64,000 bases of DNA, taken from NCBI GenBank assembly GCA_025774555.1, contig JALGVT010000003.1, positions 1-64,000 on the forward strand, given 5' to 3'. The position numbers were made by a program, and so were the translations under genes. This DNA comes from a candidate division LCP-89 bacterium (GTDB lineage Bacteria > Electryoneota > B3-LCP). Shown here one piece after another: positions 40,929-50,350 of the stretch (the first letter of the stretch is position 1; each line of letters opens with the position of its first letter). The notes beneath the pieces are model-generated. The model was not told where the DNA came from. It saw only the letters and a program-made list of their open reading frames with translations, and ran no database searches.

Positions 40929-41927
40929 ATGGTCACTGAACTTACACCAAATTCAGAAAACTCGTTAGACGAAATTCGCAGAGTCATCGAGGTTGAAGCT
41001 CGAGCGGTTGAAGCTTTATTGTCGCGCATAGATGACAAAGTTGTCAGGGCTCTCGATTTGATGGAAGCGTGCAGTAAGAGGAACGGAAGAATCATTCTCA
41101 CCGGAATGGGTAAATCCGGTCTGGTGGCGCGCAAAATTGCCGCGACGCTCTCCTCGACGGGAACGCCTTCGCTGTTTTTACACCCTGCCGAAGCGATACA
41201 TGGTGATATGGGCGTGGCTAATCCACAGGACGTTGCCATCATTGTATCGAAAAGCGGCAGAACCGAGGAACTCTCTACTCTGCTTCCTGCATTTCGTCTA
41301 TTGGGCGCGCCGGTCATAGCGTTGCTCGGAGATCTCAATGCTCCTGTGGCTCAGAATTGCGATGTGGTCATAGATGTGTCCGTTGTCGAAGAAGCCTGCC
41401 CTATGGATATCATCCCGACGGCTTCCACTACCGCCGCATTGGTGATGGGCGACGCCCTGGCAATCGCTCTGCTCCACAGACGCGGTTTTTCAGAAGACGA
41501 TTTCGCGCTGCTTCACCCCGGAGGCATACTCGGCAGACGGTTGTTATTAAAAATCGAAACGGTCATGCACACCGGCGATGCGATTCCCATTGTGTACCAT
41601 CATACCTCGCTCAGGGAAACCATTGTTGAAATGACCGGCAAGCGGCTGGGGTGCACCTGTGTATTAGGCAGTAATGATGAATTGCTGGGCATTGTCACCG
41701 ATGGTGACCTGCGCCGGCTGATCGAAAAAAACGCCGATCACTCCAGTATTAAAGCCGCAGATATCATGTCACCCGGTCCCATAACGATTTTCCCCGGAGC
41801 GCTGGTTACACGCGCCGTGCACATCATGGAAAAGCACAGTATAACACAATTGGTGGTGCTGGATAAAGAAGAAAAATTAGTCGGTATAGTTCATCTGCAT
41901 GATCTTCTCAAAGCGGGCATTACGTAG
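40929..41927 (+). CDS. kdsD: Arabinose 5-phosphate isomerase KdsD/KpsF
   Basis: The protein has 332 residues. An SIS domain (about 40-180) has GMGKSGLVARKIAATLSSTG and FLHPAEAIHGDMG, then SKSGRTEEL. Two CBS domains follow (about 205-265 and 270-330, with GIVTDGDLRR and GIVHLHDLLK). The enzyme interconverts ribulose 5-phosphate and arabinose 5-phosphate, the first step of Kdo synthesis. It follows kdsC by 11 bases, and its end overlaps lptC by 29 bases. Confidence 0.96.
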   Translation: MVTELTPNSENSLDEIRRVIEVEARAVEALLSRIDDKVVRALDLMEACSKRNGRIILTGMGKSGLVARKIAATLSSTGTPSLFLHPAEAIHGDMGVANPQDVAIIVSKSGRTEELSTLLPAFRLLGAPVIALLGDLNAPVAQNCDVVIDVSVVEEACPMDIIPTASTTAALVMGDALAIALLHRRGFSEDDFALLHPGGILGRRLLLKIETVMHTGDAIPIVYHHTSLRETIVEMTGKRLGCTCVLGSNDELLGIVTDGDLRRLIEKNADHSSIKAADIMSPGPITIFPGALVTRAVHIMEKHSITQLVVLDKEEKLVGIVHLHDLLKAGIT

Positions 41928-42459
41928 TTTATCTCTTTCTATATTAGGATTCTGTCTGTTGATCTTCTTCGGCTGCGCTAAAATCGAAGAACCTTCAGGA
42001 CAGATCGAAAACAATGAAACGCTCCCTGATCAGGAAATCTGGGGAGGGAAGATTGAGATTACCGAGAACGGCAGACTGCAATCTATCATTCATGCGGGGT
42101 ACATACAAACGTTTGAAAAGAAACAGGTCACTCTTTTCGATTCCGGAGTCACCGTAGATTTTTTCAATACACAGGGAAAGCACTCATCTGTTTTAACGTC
42201 TGCCAGAGCTAAGATTGAAGAAAAGCTCAACCTGTTCCTAGCGATGGGCGACGTTGTGGTAGTATCTGACAGCGGCGAAGTGCTCAGGACCGAGAGGTTA
42301 TACTGGGATAAAGACACTAAGCGCGTTCATAGCGATACTCTGGTTATTCTCACGACCGAGATGGATTCACTGCGAGGTTACAACTTCGAATCAGATCAAA
42401 ATCTCTCTTCCTGGACCATCGAGAATCCGACCGGTCACACCATGCGCAGGAGAGAATGA
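41899..42459 (+). CDS. lptC: LPS export protein LptC (lipoprotein form)
   Basis: The protein has 186 residues. The N-terminus is a hydrophobic segment ending in a lipobox-like FFGC (Cys26), so this may be a lipoprotein rather than a bitopic protein as in E. coli. The rest matches LptC/OstA-like beta-strand repeats (WGGKIEITENGRLQSII, LTSARAKIEEKLNLFLAMGDVVVVS, ERLYWDKDTKRVHS). LptC links LptBFG to LptA across the periplasm. The gene overlaps kdsD by 29 bases and lptA by four, so translation is tightly coupled. Confidence 0.88.
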   Translation: MIFSKRALRSLSLSILGFCLLIFFGCAKIEEPSGQIENNETLPDQEIWGGKIEITENGRLQSIIHAGYIQTFEKKQVTLFDSGVTVDFFNTQGKHSSVLTSARAKIEEKLNLFLAMGDVVVVSDSGEVLRTERLYWDKDTKRVHSDTLVILTTEMDSLRGYNFESDQNLSSWTIENPTGHTMRRRE

Positions 42460-43580
42460 ATCCGGAACGATTAAAATATTACGTCCTGTTGCTCCTTTTA
42501 TTCTTTCTACATATTAATGGGTCGTCGCAAACGCCGATAGAACTGCGCCGAGCCGACCTGATGCGCACCGAAACCGGTACCAATGGTGCGATTCGCTATC
42601 TTGACGGCGATGTATGGGTTGTTCAGGATACGCTTTCTGTTTTTTGCGAACATGCCATCTTTGAAGAAGAATCAGGTCGTCTTTTTTCCAGAGAAAACGT
42701 TCATTTCATCGAGCCTACCAGAGAGATGTGGGCGGATGAAGCGGTCTATTATGAAATTGATGGCAGAGCGACCGCCGAAGGAAATGTGCGTATCGAACAG
42801 GATTCGCTGTTAATTTTCTGTGACCGTGTGATCTACAGTGAAGCTCGTGAAGAAGCGCAGCTTTTCGGCAACGTGCAGATTTTCTCTCTGCCTGATGACC
42901 TTGTCTTAATCGGAGATCACGGGCTATATTATCGCGCCAGAGAACGCGGAATGATGAAAGAGAATCCCCGCCTCGTGCGCAATTTCAGCGAAGATGATTC
43001 GCTGGTCATCGTAGGTGAAATCATCGAATATCTCTTTGCAACGGAATACGCGGTCGTCACTGATAATGTCGTCATTGAGCGTGGAAACTTCAACGCCTGG
43101 GGAGATAAGCTCTTTTACTGGAACGCAGATGAACGCTCCAGGTTGATTGGCAGTCCGCTTATCAAACACGAAAGGGATGTCTTGATCGCAGACACCGTTG
43201 ACGTTTATTTCGCCGAAAAGCACCTTGAGCGCGCAATCTTAACCGGACAGGCTGTGGCAACCTCGCCAGTCGATTCATTAGCGCCTCTACCAGTGAACAA
43301 GATGACAGGCAAAACGATAGAGATCACTTTTATTGATGATGAAGTTGACAGCATTTACGTTCGCGGCAATGCAACCAGTACTTACTATATTATTGAAGAG
43401 GGTCAGAGAAAGGGAGCCAACCGTGTCTCCGGGGACCTTATCGATATGTGGATGAACGAAAGGCGGGTTGACTGGATCTACGTTGAGGGAGGGACTGAGG
43501 GCGTATATTTCCCCAAACATCTCGAGCATCGCGTGAATGATGAAGACGAGCCTGTCCCGACCATGCGAGGAGGGCATTGA
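42456..43580 (+). CDS. lptA: LptA/OstA-like periplasmic LPS transport protein, long form
   Basis: The protein has 374 residues with a signal peptide cut near GSSQ. It consists of repeated OstA-type strand units (AIRYLDGDVWVVQDTLSVFC, EAVYYEIDGRATAEGNVRI, VIYSEAREEAQLFGNVQI, TDNVVIERGNFNAWGDKLFY). E. coli LptA has about 185 residues, so this is about twice as long, perhaps two jellyroll modules or a longer bridge. It would carry LPS from LptC to LptD. It lies between lptC and lptB with four-base overlaps on both sides. Confidence 0.82.
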   Translation: MNPERLKYYVLLLLLFFLHINGSSQTPIELRRADLMRTETGTNGAIRYLDGDVWVVQDTLSVFCEHAIFEEESGRLFSRENVHFIEPTREMWADEAVYYEIDGRATAEGNVRIEQDSLLIFCDRVIYSEAREEAQLFGNVQIFSLPDDLVLIGDHGLYYRARERGMMKENPRLVRNFSEDDSLVIVGEIIEYLFATEYAVVTDNVVIERGNFNAWGDKLFYWNADERSRLIGSPLIKHERDVLIADTVDVYFAEKHLERAILTGQAVATSPVDSLAPLPVNKMTGKTIEITFIDDEVDSIYVRGNATSTYYIIEEGQRKGANRVSGDLIDMWMNERRVDWIYVEGGTEGVYFPKHLEHRVNDEDEPVPTMRGGH

Positions 43581-44308
43581 TGTATCTGCTGCGCGGTGAA
43601 GAGCTGGTTAAGGTGTATGGAAAGAAAACTGTTGTCAACAGGGTCTCAACGGAAGTTGCACAGGGTGAAATTGTAGGACTTCTAGGTCCTAACGGAGCTG
43701 GCAAGACTACCACGTTCTACATGTTGACCGGGATGATAAGGGCGACGCAAGGCAGCATCTTCCTCGACGAGAAGGACATTACCAGAATGCCCATGTACCG
43801 CCGCGCCAGACTTGGAATTGGATATCTGTCACAAGAACCTTCAATATTCCGCAAACTCACTGTAAAAGAGAATATTCTGGCGATTCTTGAAATGCTGCCA
43901 CTATCTAAAAAGGAGAGAAAACAGAAGCTGGAATCCTTGCTTGAAGAGCTTCATGTGAGCCATCTCGCTGATCGTAAAGCATTTACGCTATCGGGTGGAG
44001 AGAGACGCCGGGTTGAGATAACGCGGACACTGGTAACCGATCCGAAATTCATTCTCTTGGATGAGCCCTTTGCCGGTATCGATCCCATCGCGGTGGGTGA
44101 TCTGCAGACCCTCGTTCGCGATCTGAAAAAACGCGGCATCGGCGTGCTGATCACCGATCATAACGTTCATGAGACACTATCCATTACCGATCGCGCCTAT
44201 CTGTTATATGAGGGGAAAATATTGAAAACCGGAACTTCTGATTTTCTAGCCGAGGATCCGGAAGCACGAAAATTATATTTAGGAGAAACGTTTAAACTGG
44301 AAAGATGA
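43577..44308 (+). CDS. lptB: LPS export ABC transporter ATP-binding protein LptB
   Basis: The protein has 243 residues, full length. Walker A is GPNGAGKTT (37-45), the Q-loop is in SQEPSIFRKLTVKENI, the ABC signature LSGGERRR (138-145), Walker B FILLDEPFAGIDP (158-170) and the switch His in ITDHNVHE. It drives LPS extraction from the inner membrane with LptF and LptG, which are not in this window. The spacing and the four-base overlap with lptA show an operon; rpoN follows 19 bases later. Confidence 0.97.
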   Translation: MMYLLRGEELVKVYGKKTVVNRVSTEVAQGEIVGLLGPNGAGKTTTFYMLTGMIRATQGSIFLDEKDITRMPMYRRARLGIGYLSQEPSIFRKLTVKENILAILEMLPLSKKERKQKLESLLEELHVSHLADRKAFTLSGGERRRVEITRTLVTDPKFILLDEPFAGIDPIAVGDLQTLVRDLKKRGIGVLITDHNVHETLSITDRAYLLYEGKILKTGTSDFLAEDPEARKLYLGETFKLER

Positions 44309-44327
44309 AACACCTGTATAAACCAAA

Positions 44328-45773
44328 ATGATCCAGAGTTTAAGACAAGACTTGCGCATGCGGCTGGAACAGACCATTCAGCCGTTGCAGATACTACGTT
44401 CGGAGTTGATCCAGCTTCCGCTGCTTGAACTGGAACTGCGCGTCAACTCGGAACTTGAGGAGAACCCTTTCCTGGAGGAGGCTGAAACCCCGGAAGCGGA
44501 TATCCCCGAACAGGAAGAAGAACTTCCTCTGCCGAAATCTGCAGAAGAACTTGACGAGGAGGATAAAGCGGAGAAGCAGCCCAAGACTGAAGCAAACGAA
44601 GTGGATTGGGAAGATATTTTAAATGATGAGGATTATTACGAATATCGTCCACGCTCTCTGCCTTCCAATGTAGAGATTCATGAAATCCCCAGAGCTGCCT
44701 CACTTTCCATGATAGACCATATTTATTCTCAGCTTCGAACGGATCGACTGATTGGCAGCGGGATAGAGATAGGCGAATATATTTTAGGTAACCTGAATCC
44801 TGATGGATACCTTGAAATCTCGGTCGAAGAAATTGCCGCTGATCTGCAGGTTGATGAAAAACGGGTACTCAAAGTCTTAAGGCGCATCCAAACTTACGAT
44901 CCGTCAGGGATAGCAGCCCGCGATCTTCGTGAGTGCCTGCTAATTCAATTGCAGAGCCAGAAAGAACCTGATCCAATCGCCTTCAAGATGGTCAAAGAAT
45001 GCTATCACGAATTCATCAATAAAAAATATGAGATCATTGCCAGGAAACTTGAGATAACCTTGGAGCAGGTGCGTGACGCTTTTGAGATCGTTACAAAGTT
45101 GAACCCGAAACCGGGCGAAGGTCTGGTCGATGAAAAGCAGAATTACATCACCCCCGATCTCATCGTCACGCAGGTTGACGATGGTTTTGAGATTCATCTT
45201 CATGATGGCACAATTCCCAATTTCCACGTCAACAGCGAATATCGCGACATGGTGTTGTCTAAGAAGAAAGTGGATAAGAAAACCAAGGAATTTGTGTATA
45301 AAAAGCTGGAATCCGCTCGTTGGTTTATCAACGCCATCCACCAGCGCCGCAATACTATGATCCGTACTATGCGGGCAATCGTCAAGAAGCAGGAGGATTT
45401 CTTCCGGTTTGGCAAAGAGCATCTAAAACCGATGATTCTGCAGGATGTCGCTGATGAAATAGAGATGGATATTGCCACGATTTCACGCGTTACCAATGGA
45501 AAATACGTGCAGACTGACTTCGGCGTCTTCGAGCTTAAATATTTCTTCAGTCAGCGTATGGAAACAGATGACGGCGAAGAAGTCAGCACCAAGATCATTA
45601 AGGCGAAATTACGAGAGATTGTGGATAAAGAGAATAAAGCCAGTCCACATTCTGACGAAAAACTGGCGGAATTGCTTAAAACCGAAGGATATTCAATTGC
45701 GCGGCGTACCGTGCAGAAATACCGCGAACAGTTGGGAATACCGGTAAAAAGGCTGCGCAGAGAAATAGTTTGA
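44328..45773 (+). CDS. rpoN: RNA polymerase sigma-54 factor RpoN
   Basis: The protein has 481 residues. Region I (RLEQTIQPLQILRSELIQLPLLEL) is Leu/Gln-rich as needed for activator response. Region II is strongly acidic (about 45-90). The core-binding and DNA-binding parts follow (LNPDGYLEISVEEIAADL, LNPKPGEG), and the RpoN box appears as ARRTVQKYREQLGIP near the C-terminus. It reads -24/-12 promoters with activators such as the NtrC-family protein encoded at 12638-14032. Its place after lptB is the usual one in many Gram-negative bacteria. Confidence 0.96.
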   Translation: MIQSLRQDLRMRLEQTIQPLQILRSELIQLPLLELELRVNSELEENPFLEEAETPEADIPEQEEELPLPKSAEELDEEDKAEKQPKTEANEVDWEDILNDEDYYEYRPRSLPSNVEIHEIPRAASLSMIDHIYSQLRTDRLIGSGIEIGEYILGNLNPDGYLEISVEEIAADLQVDEKRVLKVLRRIQTYDPSGIAARDLRECLLIQLQSQKEPDPIAFKMVKECYHEFINKKYEIIARKLEITLEQVRDAFEIVTKLNPKPGEGLVDEKQNYITPDLIVTQVDDGFEIHLHDGTIPNFHVNSEYRDMVLSKKKVDKKTKEFVYKKLESARWFINAIHQRRNTMIRTMRAIVKKQEDFFRFGKEHLKPMILQDVADEIEMDIATISRVTNGKYVQTDFGVFELKYFFSQRMETDDGEEVSTKIIKAKLREIVDKENKASPHSDEKLAELLKTEGYSIARRTVQKYREQLGIPVKRLRREIV

Positions 45774-45827
45774 CCAGCGCCAAATCATTCATGAAACAGT
45801 ATTAAAGTATAAATACTAGGATAAATC

Positions 45828-46376
45828 ATGGCTCTCTTAGATGGAATAAATATCCCTTTAGGCACATCATGCCCGGATTTCGATCTGCCCGCTGTTGATG
45901 GCAGCCGTTACAGACGCGATGACTTCCAGGACAAGGACGTTCTGATCGTCATTTTCATGTGCAACCATTGCCCTTATGCTGTTGCCGTTGAAGACCGTCT
46001 CACCCAACTCAGGAAAGACCTGGAAGGAAAAAGCGCGCAAATGGTCGGCATCTGTGCCAACGATCCGTTCAGTTATCCCGAAGACTCCTTCCAGAACCTG
46101 CAGAAGAGGTGGAAGGATAAAAATTTCGGCTTCCCCTATCTTCACGATCTTGAACAGACCGTCACTAAATCGTTCGGCGCCGTCTGCACACCGGAATTCT
46201 TCGTCTATGGAACAGACCGCAAACTGGCATATCATGGTAGAATGGATGATAATTGGAAAGAGCCCTCAGCCGTGAAGCGTCGTGAGTTAAAGGAGGCAAT
46301 TGATCTGCTGCTTGATGGAAAACAGCCTCCTGAAGATCAGATCCAGACTATGGGATGCTCAATTAAATGGCGGTAG
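45828..46376 (+). CDS. Thioredoxin-fold redoxin (AhpC/TlpA-like)
   Basis: The protein has 182 residues, without signal peptide. An N-terminal APxF-like start (CPDFDLPAVDGSRYRRDDF) leads to the active site MCNHCPYA with the two-cysteine CNHC arrangement, then a cis-Pro region VCTPEFFVYG. This is the family of cytoplasmic thioredoxin-like proteins related to AhpC/TSA and ResA. Likely roles are peroxide reduction or disulfide exchange. It lies 54 bases after rpoN and may be part of the same transcript. Confidence 0.85.
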   Translation: MALLDGINIPLGTSCPDFDLPAVDGSRYRRDDFQDKDVLIVIFMCNHCPYAVAVEDRLTQLRKDLEGKSAQMVGICANDPFSYPEDSFQNLQKRWKDKNFGFPYLHDLEQTVTKSFGAVCTPEFFVYGTDRKLAYHGRMDDNWKEPSAVKRRELKEAIDLLLDGKQPPEDQIQTMGCSIKWR

Positions 46377-46425
46377 TCTCAGGCTTTACAATAGAAACAG
46401 AACTGGGTAAGGGATTGAAATTTAC

Positions 46426-46929
46426 ATGACACTGTACAGAGGTGTTGTCCTGGCATCTTTAACCTGTTCATTATTGCTGAGCAGTTGCAGTAATGATGAT
46501 AATCCCCTCGGGATTAACTCAGCAGCGAAAGCCTTTGCTGACAAGCACTGGACTTATTATGATCCCGCTATGGGTGAATTGGGATCGTATCTCGCCTATG
46601 AATACTGGGCAGCGAAGAACTTCGGTCCCGATGGGGGACTCAGCGGAACCATCAACTATGATGGGACGATTCAGGAATGGCGCGATCTCTCCTGGGGAGC
46701 GAAATCGTATTTTCTTCCGCAGGAATTTTTCACAAAAGCGCTTGCCGAGGATGACAAGAGGGATCAATATTTTTATGAGATCATCGGCCAATACGATCAA
46801 TTCCTTTCAGGATGGCCCTCCGATGGCGATGATCCGTTGAATTTCCGCACTCAAATTTATTATGAATATGAATGGACAGCGGCTAATTCCTATCGCACGA
46901 GTTATTTGAATATGCTTGGAGGTGAATAA
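46426..46929 (+). CDS. Small lipoprotein, function unknown
   Basis: The protein has 167 residues with a lipobox LLLSSC (Cys21) followed by SNDDNPLG. The mature part is rich in aromatic residues (HWTYYDPAMGELGSYLAYEYW, YFYEIIGQYDQF), with no catalytic pattern that I recognise. It may be an outer-membrane lipoprotein. It lies between the redoxin and a purine permease in the same direction, without clear functional linkage. Confidence 0.65.
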   Translation: MTLYRGVVLASLTCSLLLSSCSNDDNPLGINSAAKAFADKHWTYYDPAMGELGSYLAYEYWAAKNFGPDGGLSGTINYDGTIQEWRDLSWGAKSYFLPQEFFTKALAEDDKRDQYFYEIIGQYDQFLSGWPSDGDDPLNFRTQIYYEYEWTAANSYRTSYLNMLGGE

Positions 46930-46987
46930 TACCAGCGACTCGAATTGATGGATCTATAGGGCTTTCAGAAATATAGCAATAATCGAA

Positions 46988-48397
46988 ATGGCTTTAGAGA
47001 ACATATTCCACCTGTCCGAAAAACAGACTTCAGTGAAAACTGAGGTGATCGCCGGATCGACCACTTTTATGACGATGGCATATATCATTTTTGTGCAGCC
47101 GGCTGTTCTTTCACAAGCAGGTATGGATTTCGACGCGGTTATGATGGCAACCTGCATCTCCGCGGCACTCGCCTCCATAATGATGGGGTTATTAGCAAAT
47201 TACCCTATCGCCTTAGCGTCCGGCATGGGGCAGAATTTCTTCTTCACTTTTACCGTCGTATTGGCAGCAGGGATTCCCTGGGAAACCGCCTTGGGCATTG
47301 TGCTGTTTTCCGGCATCATATTCCTCATCCTGAACCTGTTCAAATTGCGTCAAGCCCTTCTCGATGTCATTCCTGATTCGTTGAAGTATTCAGTGGCAGC
47401 AGGCATCGGTTTCCTGATTGCGTTTATCGGCTTATCGCAGGCGGGAATTATCATGCGTGATAACGGACCGCTTGCTGGTATCGCATTTTCGGGGAATTTA
47501 AATCCTGAATCGGTTCTAAGCAGTTTGAAGATATACGAGTATGCCGGAGGCGCTGTGCGCCTTGGAGATCTCTCGCATCCGGCTGCCCTGCTCTCGCTAT
47601 TCGGATTTGTGCTGATTCTGATTCTGATGGTTCGCAAGGTAAAAGGCGCCATATTATGGGGAATTCTAGCGACGTTTATCCTGGCTCTGTTGACCGGACA
47701 GATAAAATGGCAGGGCATTGCGGATCTGCCGCCCAGTATTGCGCCGACCTTCTTTAAAGCTGACCTTCTGAGCGTTTTCCGCTGGGAACTGATCCCCATT
47801 GTCATCGTCTTTTTCTTCACTGATTTCTTTGATACCATCGGGACGTTGGTCGGTGTGGGTGCTCGCGCCGGTCTCGTTAAAGAGGGGAAACTGCCGCGAG
47901 CGTCGCAAGCGCTCTGGGCGGATGCGACCGGAACGGTTGCCGGCGCGCTCCTGGGCACTTCTACTGTAACCAGCTATATTGAATCCGCCGCAGGCGTCGA
48001 GGAGGGCGGACGAACCGGATTGACGGCTGTAACCACCGGTATTCTGTTTATCGCAGCAATCTTTTTCGCGCCGTTGGTTAGAATGATAGGAGGGGGAGTT
48101 GCCGCGGCTGAAGGCAGCGCCCTGCTTCTGTATCCCATAACCGCGCCAGCCTTGATCGTCGTCGGCTGCCTGATGGTTCAATCTGCTGCGAAAATTAAAT
48201 GGTCCGACGTCACCGAAGCCACTCCCGCTTTCCTCATTATGGTGGGAATGCCCTTGACCTTTTCCATTTCCGATGGACTGGCTTTTGGCTTTATCTCTTA
48301 CTCTATCCTTAAAATATTCTCCGGCAGAGCGCGGGAAGCGAGTTGGTTGGTTTATCTGTTAGGAGCAATTTTTACGGCTAAGTTTATCTTTCTGTAG
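46988..48397 (+). CDS. NCS2-family purine permease (AzgA-like)
   Basis: The protein has 469 residues with about 12-14 hydrophobic segments. Family motifs include the N-terminal KTEVIAGSTTFMTMAYIIFVQP, GMGQNFFFTFTV, FFFTDFFDTIGTLVGVG and the TSTVTSYIESAAGVEEGGRTGL stretch, which match AzgA/PbuG-type adenine, guanine or hypoxanthine transporters. It should work by proton symport in the inner membrane. Substrate preference cannot be fixed. XdhC at 22523 is the only other purine-linked gene in the window and lies far away. Confidence 0.92.
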   Translation: MALENIFHLSEKQTSVKTEVIAGSTTFMTMAYIIFVQPAVLSQAGMDFDAVMMATCISAALASIMMGLLANYPIALASGMGQNFFFTFTVVLAAGIPWETALGIVLFSGIIFLILNLFKLRQALLDVIPDSLKYSVAAGIGFLIAFIGLSQAGIIMRDNGPLAGIAFSGNLNPESVLSSLKIYEYAGGAVRLGDLSHPAALLSLFGFVLILILMVRKVKGAILWGILATFILALLTGQIKWQGIADLPPSIAPTFFKADLLSVFRWELIPIVIVFFFTDFFDTIGTLVGVGARAGLVKEGKLPRASQALWADATGTVAGALLGTSTVTSYIESAAGVEEGGRTGLTAVTTGILFIAAIFFAPLVRMIGGGVAAAEGSALLLYPITAPALIVVGCLMVQSAAKIKWSDVTEATPAFLIMVGMPLTFSISDGLAFGFISYSILKIFSGRAREASWLVYLLGAIFTAKFIFL

Positions 48398-48702
48398 GCG
48401 ATTCTTCTAACTCATTAAAACAGTTTAAATCTTGATACTATATTCTACCTTTTCGAGCTTAAAATATAAGCTCAATAATCACGGCTGATAGAAGTGGAAT
48501 TATTTCAATAGAATAGCTTATTTTTACCATTAGTATTTTGTGAATAACTCTTGCAAAATAGCATTTCCCTAAAATATGCTATGAAATATTTTGCTTGATA
48601 AACATAATAATAAGGACTTAGGTCAAATATACGGTTGCCCGTAAAATTGTTGATAACTTGTGAGTAAGTATGTAAGTCTATACCTTAAGCAAGACTAAGT
48701 AA
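48398..48702. other. AT-rich upstream region of nadA with inverted repeat
   Basis: This is 305 bases without a gene. ATAGCAT (48558-48564) and ATGCTAT (48576-48582) form a 7-base inverted repeat with an 11-base spacer, a form suited to a dimeric repressor. It lies about 125 bases upstream of the nadA start. No convincing -35/-10 pair was identified with confidence. Confidence 0.4.
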
Positions 48703-49650
48703 ATGACGGATATCAGAGAATATTTCATCTTGCCCGCTGATGAATTATCAGAGCGGATAAGACGAGCAAAAAAAGAGAAAAACACAGTGCTGCTGGTTCA
48801 CAATTACCAGCGGCTCGAGATACAGGCGCTGGCTGACTTTTTGGGAGACTCTTTGGGGTTGGCTCGTGAAGCCACGCGGACAGATGCTGAAAAAATTGTT
48901 TTCTGCGGTGTGGACTTCATGGCAGAGACAGCAAAGATATTGAATCCTGAAAAAAAGGTCTTCCTGCCGGACAGGCGAGCCAACTGCCCGATGGCAGCAA
49001 TGATCGATGCGTCTGCATTAAAAGAAGCAAAGAAAAAGTACCCTGACGCCACTGTTGTAACTTATGTCAATTCCACGGCTGAAGTAAAGGCGCTGTCCGA
49101 TATCTGCTGCACCTCGAGCAATGCGGTTATGGTGGTGCGATCCCTCGGAGACAGGCAGATTCTGTTCACGCCCGACCGTAATCTGGCGTTATACTGCCAA
49201 GAGCAGACTGGAGCGGACGTCATTCCCTGGGAAGGGCACTGTTACGTTCATGATAATTTCACCGTTGATGATGTTATAAACGGGAAGAAAGAGCACCCCG
49301 GCGCGCTGCTTATCGCGCATCCAGAATGCAGAATGGAAGTGTTGAACAAAGCTGACCTCGTTGCGTCCACTTCAGGCATGGTCAATTATGTGAGGGATCA
49401 TCAAGATGAAATCAGAGAACACGGGGTTATCATCGGCACTGAAATCGGGCTGGTGGAACAGATCGATCAGGACAATCCCGATGTGCCGGTATTCCCCTTA
49501 GCTTCAACAGCAGTTTGTGCCACCATGAAGTTGACAACGCTGGCTAAAGTTGCCTGGTGTATTGAGAATGAGACCAATGAGATCATCCTCGATGATGAGA
49601 TCAGGAAGCAGGCATATAACGCTGTGAAACGCATGTTAGAGATCGGTTGA
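48703..49650 (+). CDS. nadA: Quinolinate synthase NadA
   Basis: The protein has 315 residues, full length. Typical motifs are LLVHNYQ, DSLGLAREAT, FCGVDFMAETAKILNPEK, CPMAAM, YVNSTAEVKALSD, CCTSSNA, LFTPDRNLA, GHCYVH, HPECRMEV, STSGMVNYV and GTEIGLV. It is a [4Fe-4S] enzyme joining iminoaspartate and dihydroxyacetone phosphate to make quinolinate for NAD synthesis. Conserved cysteines are present (FCG, HPEC, AVCATMK). The gene starts a rightward group that continues into DUF502 and outer-membrane genes. Confidence 0.95.
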   Translation: MTDIREYFILPADELSERIRRAKKEKNTVLLVHNYQRLEIQALADFLGDSLGLAREATRTDAEKIVFCGVDFMAETAKILNPEKKVFLPDRRANCPMAAMIDASALKEAKKKYPDATVVTYVNSTAEVKALSDICCTSSNAVMVVRSLGDRQILFTPDRNLALYCQEQTGADVIPWEGHCYVHDNFTVDDVINGKKEHPGALLIAHPECRMEVLNKADLVASTSGMVNYVRDHQDEIREHGVIIGTEIGLVEQIDQDNPDVPVFPLASTAVCATMKLTTLAKVAWCIENETNEIILDDEIRKQAYNAVKRMLEIG

Positions 49651-49660
49651 GAGACGAAAT

Positions 49661-50350
49661 ATGTGGCGAAAAATAAAACTGAATCTGGTGACCGGCATTC
49701 TCGTTCTGCTGCCGCTGTACCTGACTTTTGTAATCTTGGCAAAGCTGTTCCTGTTTATCGATGGAATATTCAACCGCATCGCGACCAGGGCGCTGGTTAC
49801 CGCCTTAAAACTGCCGCTGAGTGAAGACCAGGTGATATACGGGCTGGGAACGATCATACTGATCATCCTGATCTTTCTTACAGGATGGATTGCCCGCAAT
49901 TATTTCGGAAGAAAAATCTTAAACTGGTTCAATTACCAGTTGGATCACATCCCGGTTGTCAGCGCCGTTTATAAAACGCTCCGCCAGATTGCCGAAGCCA
50001 TCTTTTCCGGCAAGAAAGAAGCCTTTCAAAAACCGGTCTTGATTCAGTATCCACGTGAAGGATTATACACTATCGCCTTCATGACCCGAAATACAGGCGG
50101 AAGAATCGAAAAAGCTATTAATCAGGAGTGTATTTCAATATTCCTGCCATCAACACCGAATCCGACTACCGGCTTTCTTATTTTTGTCCCCAAGTCGCAG
50201 GTTATCGATCTTGATTTTACCACTGAAGAGGCCATGAAACTGATCATTTCAGGCGGCGTAATCACATCAGAAGAACTCCTATCCTCGAAATCTACCGATA
50301 CCCCTCCCCCCGTCACTCCAGAAACGAACCCTTCTGATGAAGGCGCTTAA
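49661..50350 (+). CDS. DUF502-family membrane protein
   Basis: The protein has 229 residues. Two membrane segments lie near 7-30 and 63-83, with the family motifs TGILVLLPLYLTFVIL, IPVVSAVYKTLRQI and KPVLIQYPREGLYTIAFMTR. DUF502 proteins are widespread inner-membrane proteins of unknown role. The next gene starts 14 bases before this one ends, so the two are coupled to a predicted beta-barrel protein. Confidence 0.88.
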   Translation: MWRKIKLNLVTGILVLLPLYLTFVILAKLFLFIDGIFNRIATRALVTALKLPLSEDQVIYGLGTIILIILIFLTGWIARNYFGRKILNWFNYQLDHIPVVSAVYKTLRQIAEAIFSGKKEAFQKPVLIQYPREGLYTIAFMTRNTGGRIEKAINQECISIFLPSTPNPTTGFLIFVPKSQVIDLDFTTEEAMKLIISGGVITSEELLSSKSTDTPPPVTPETNPSDEGA

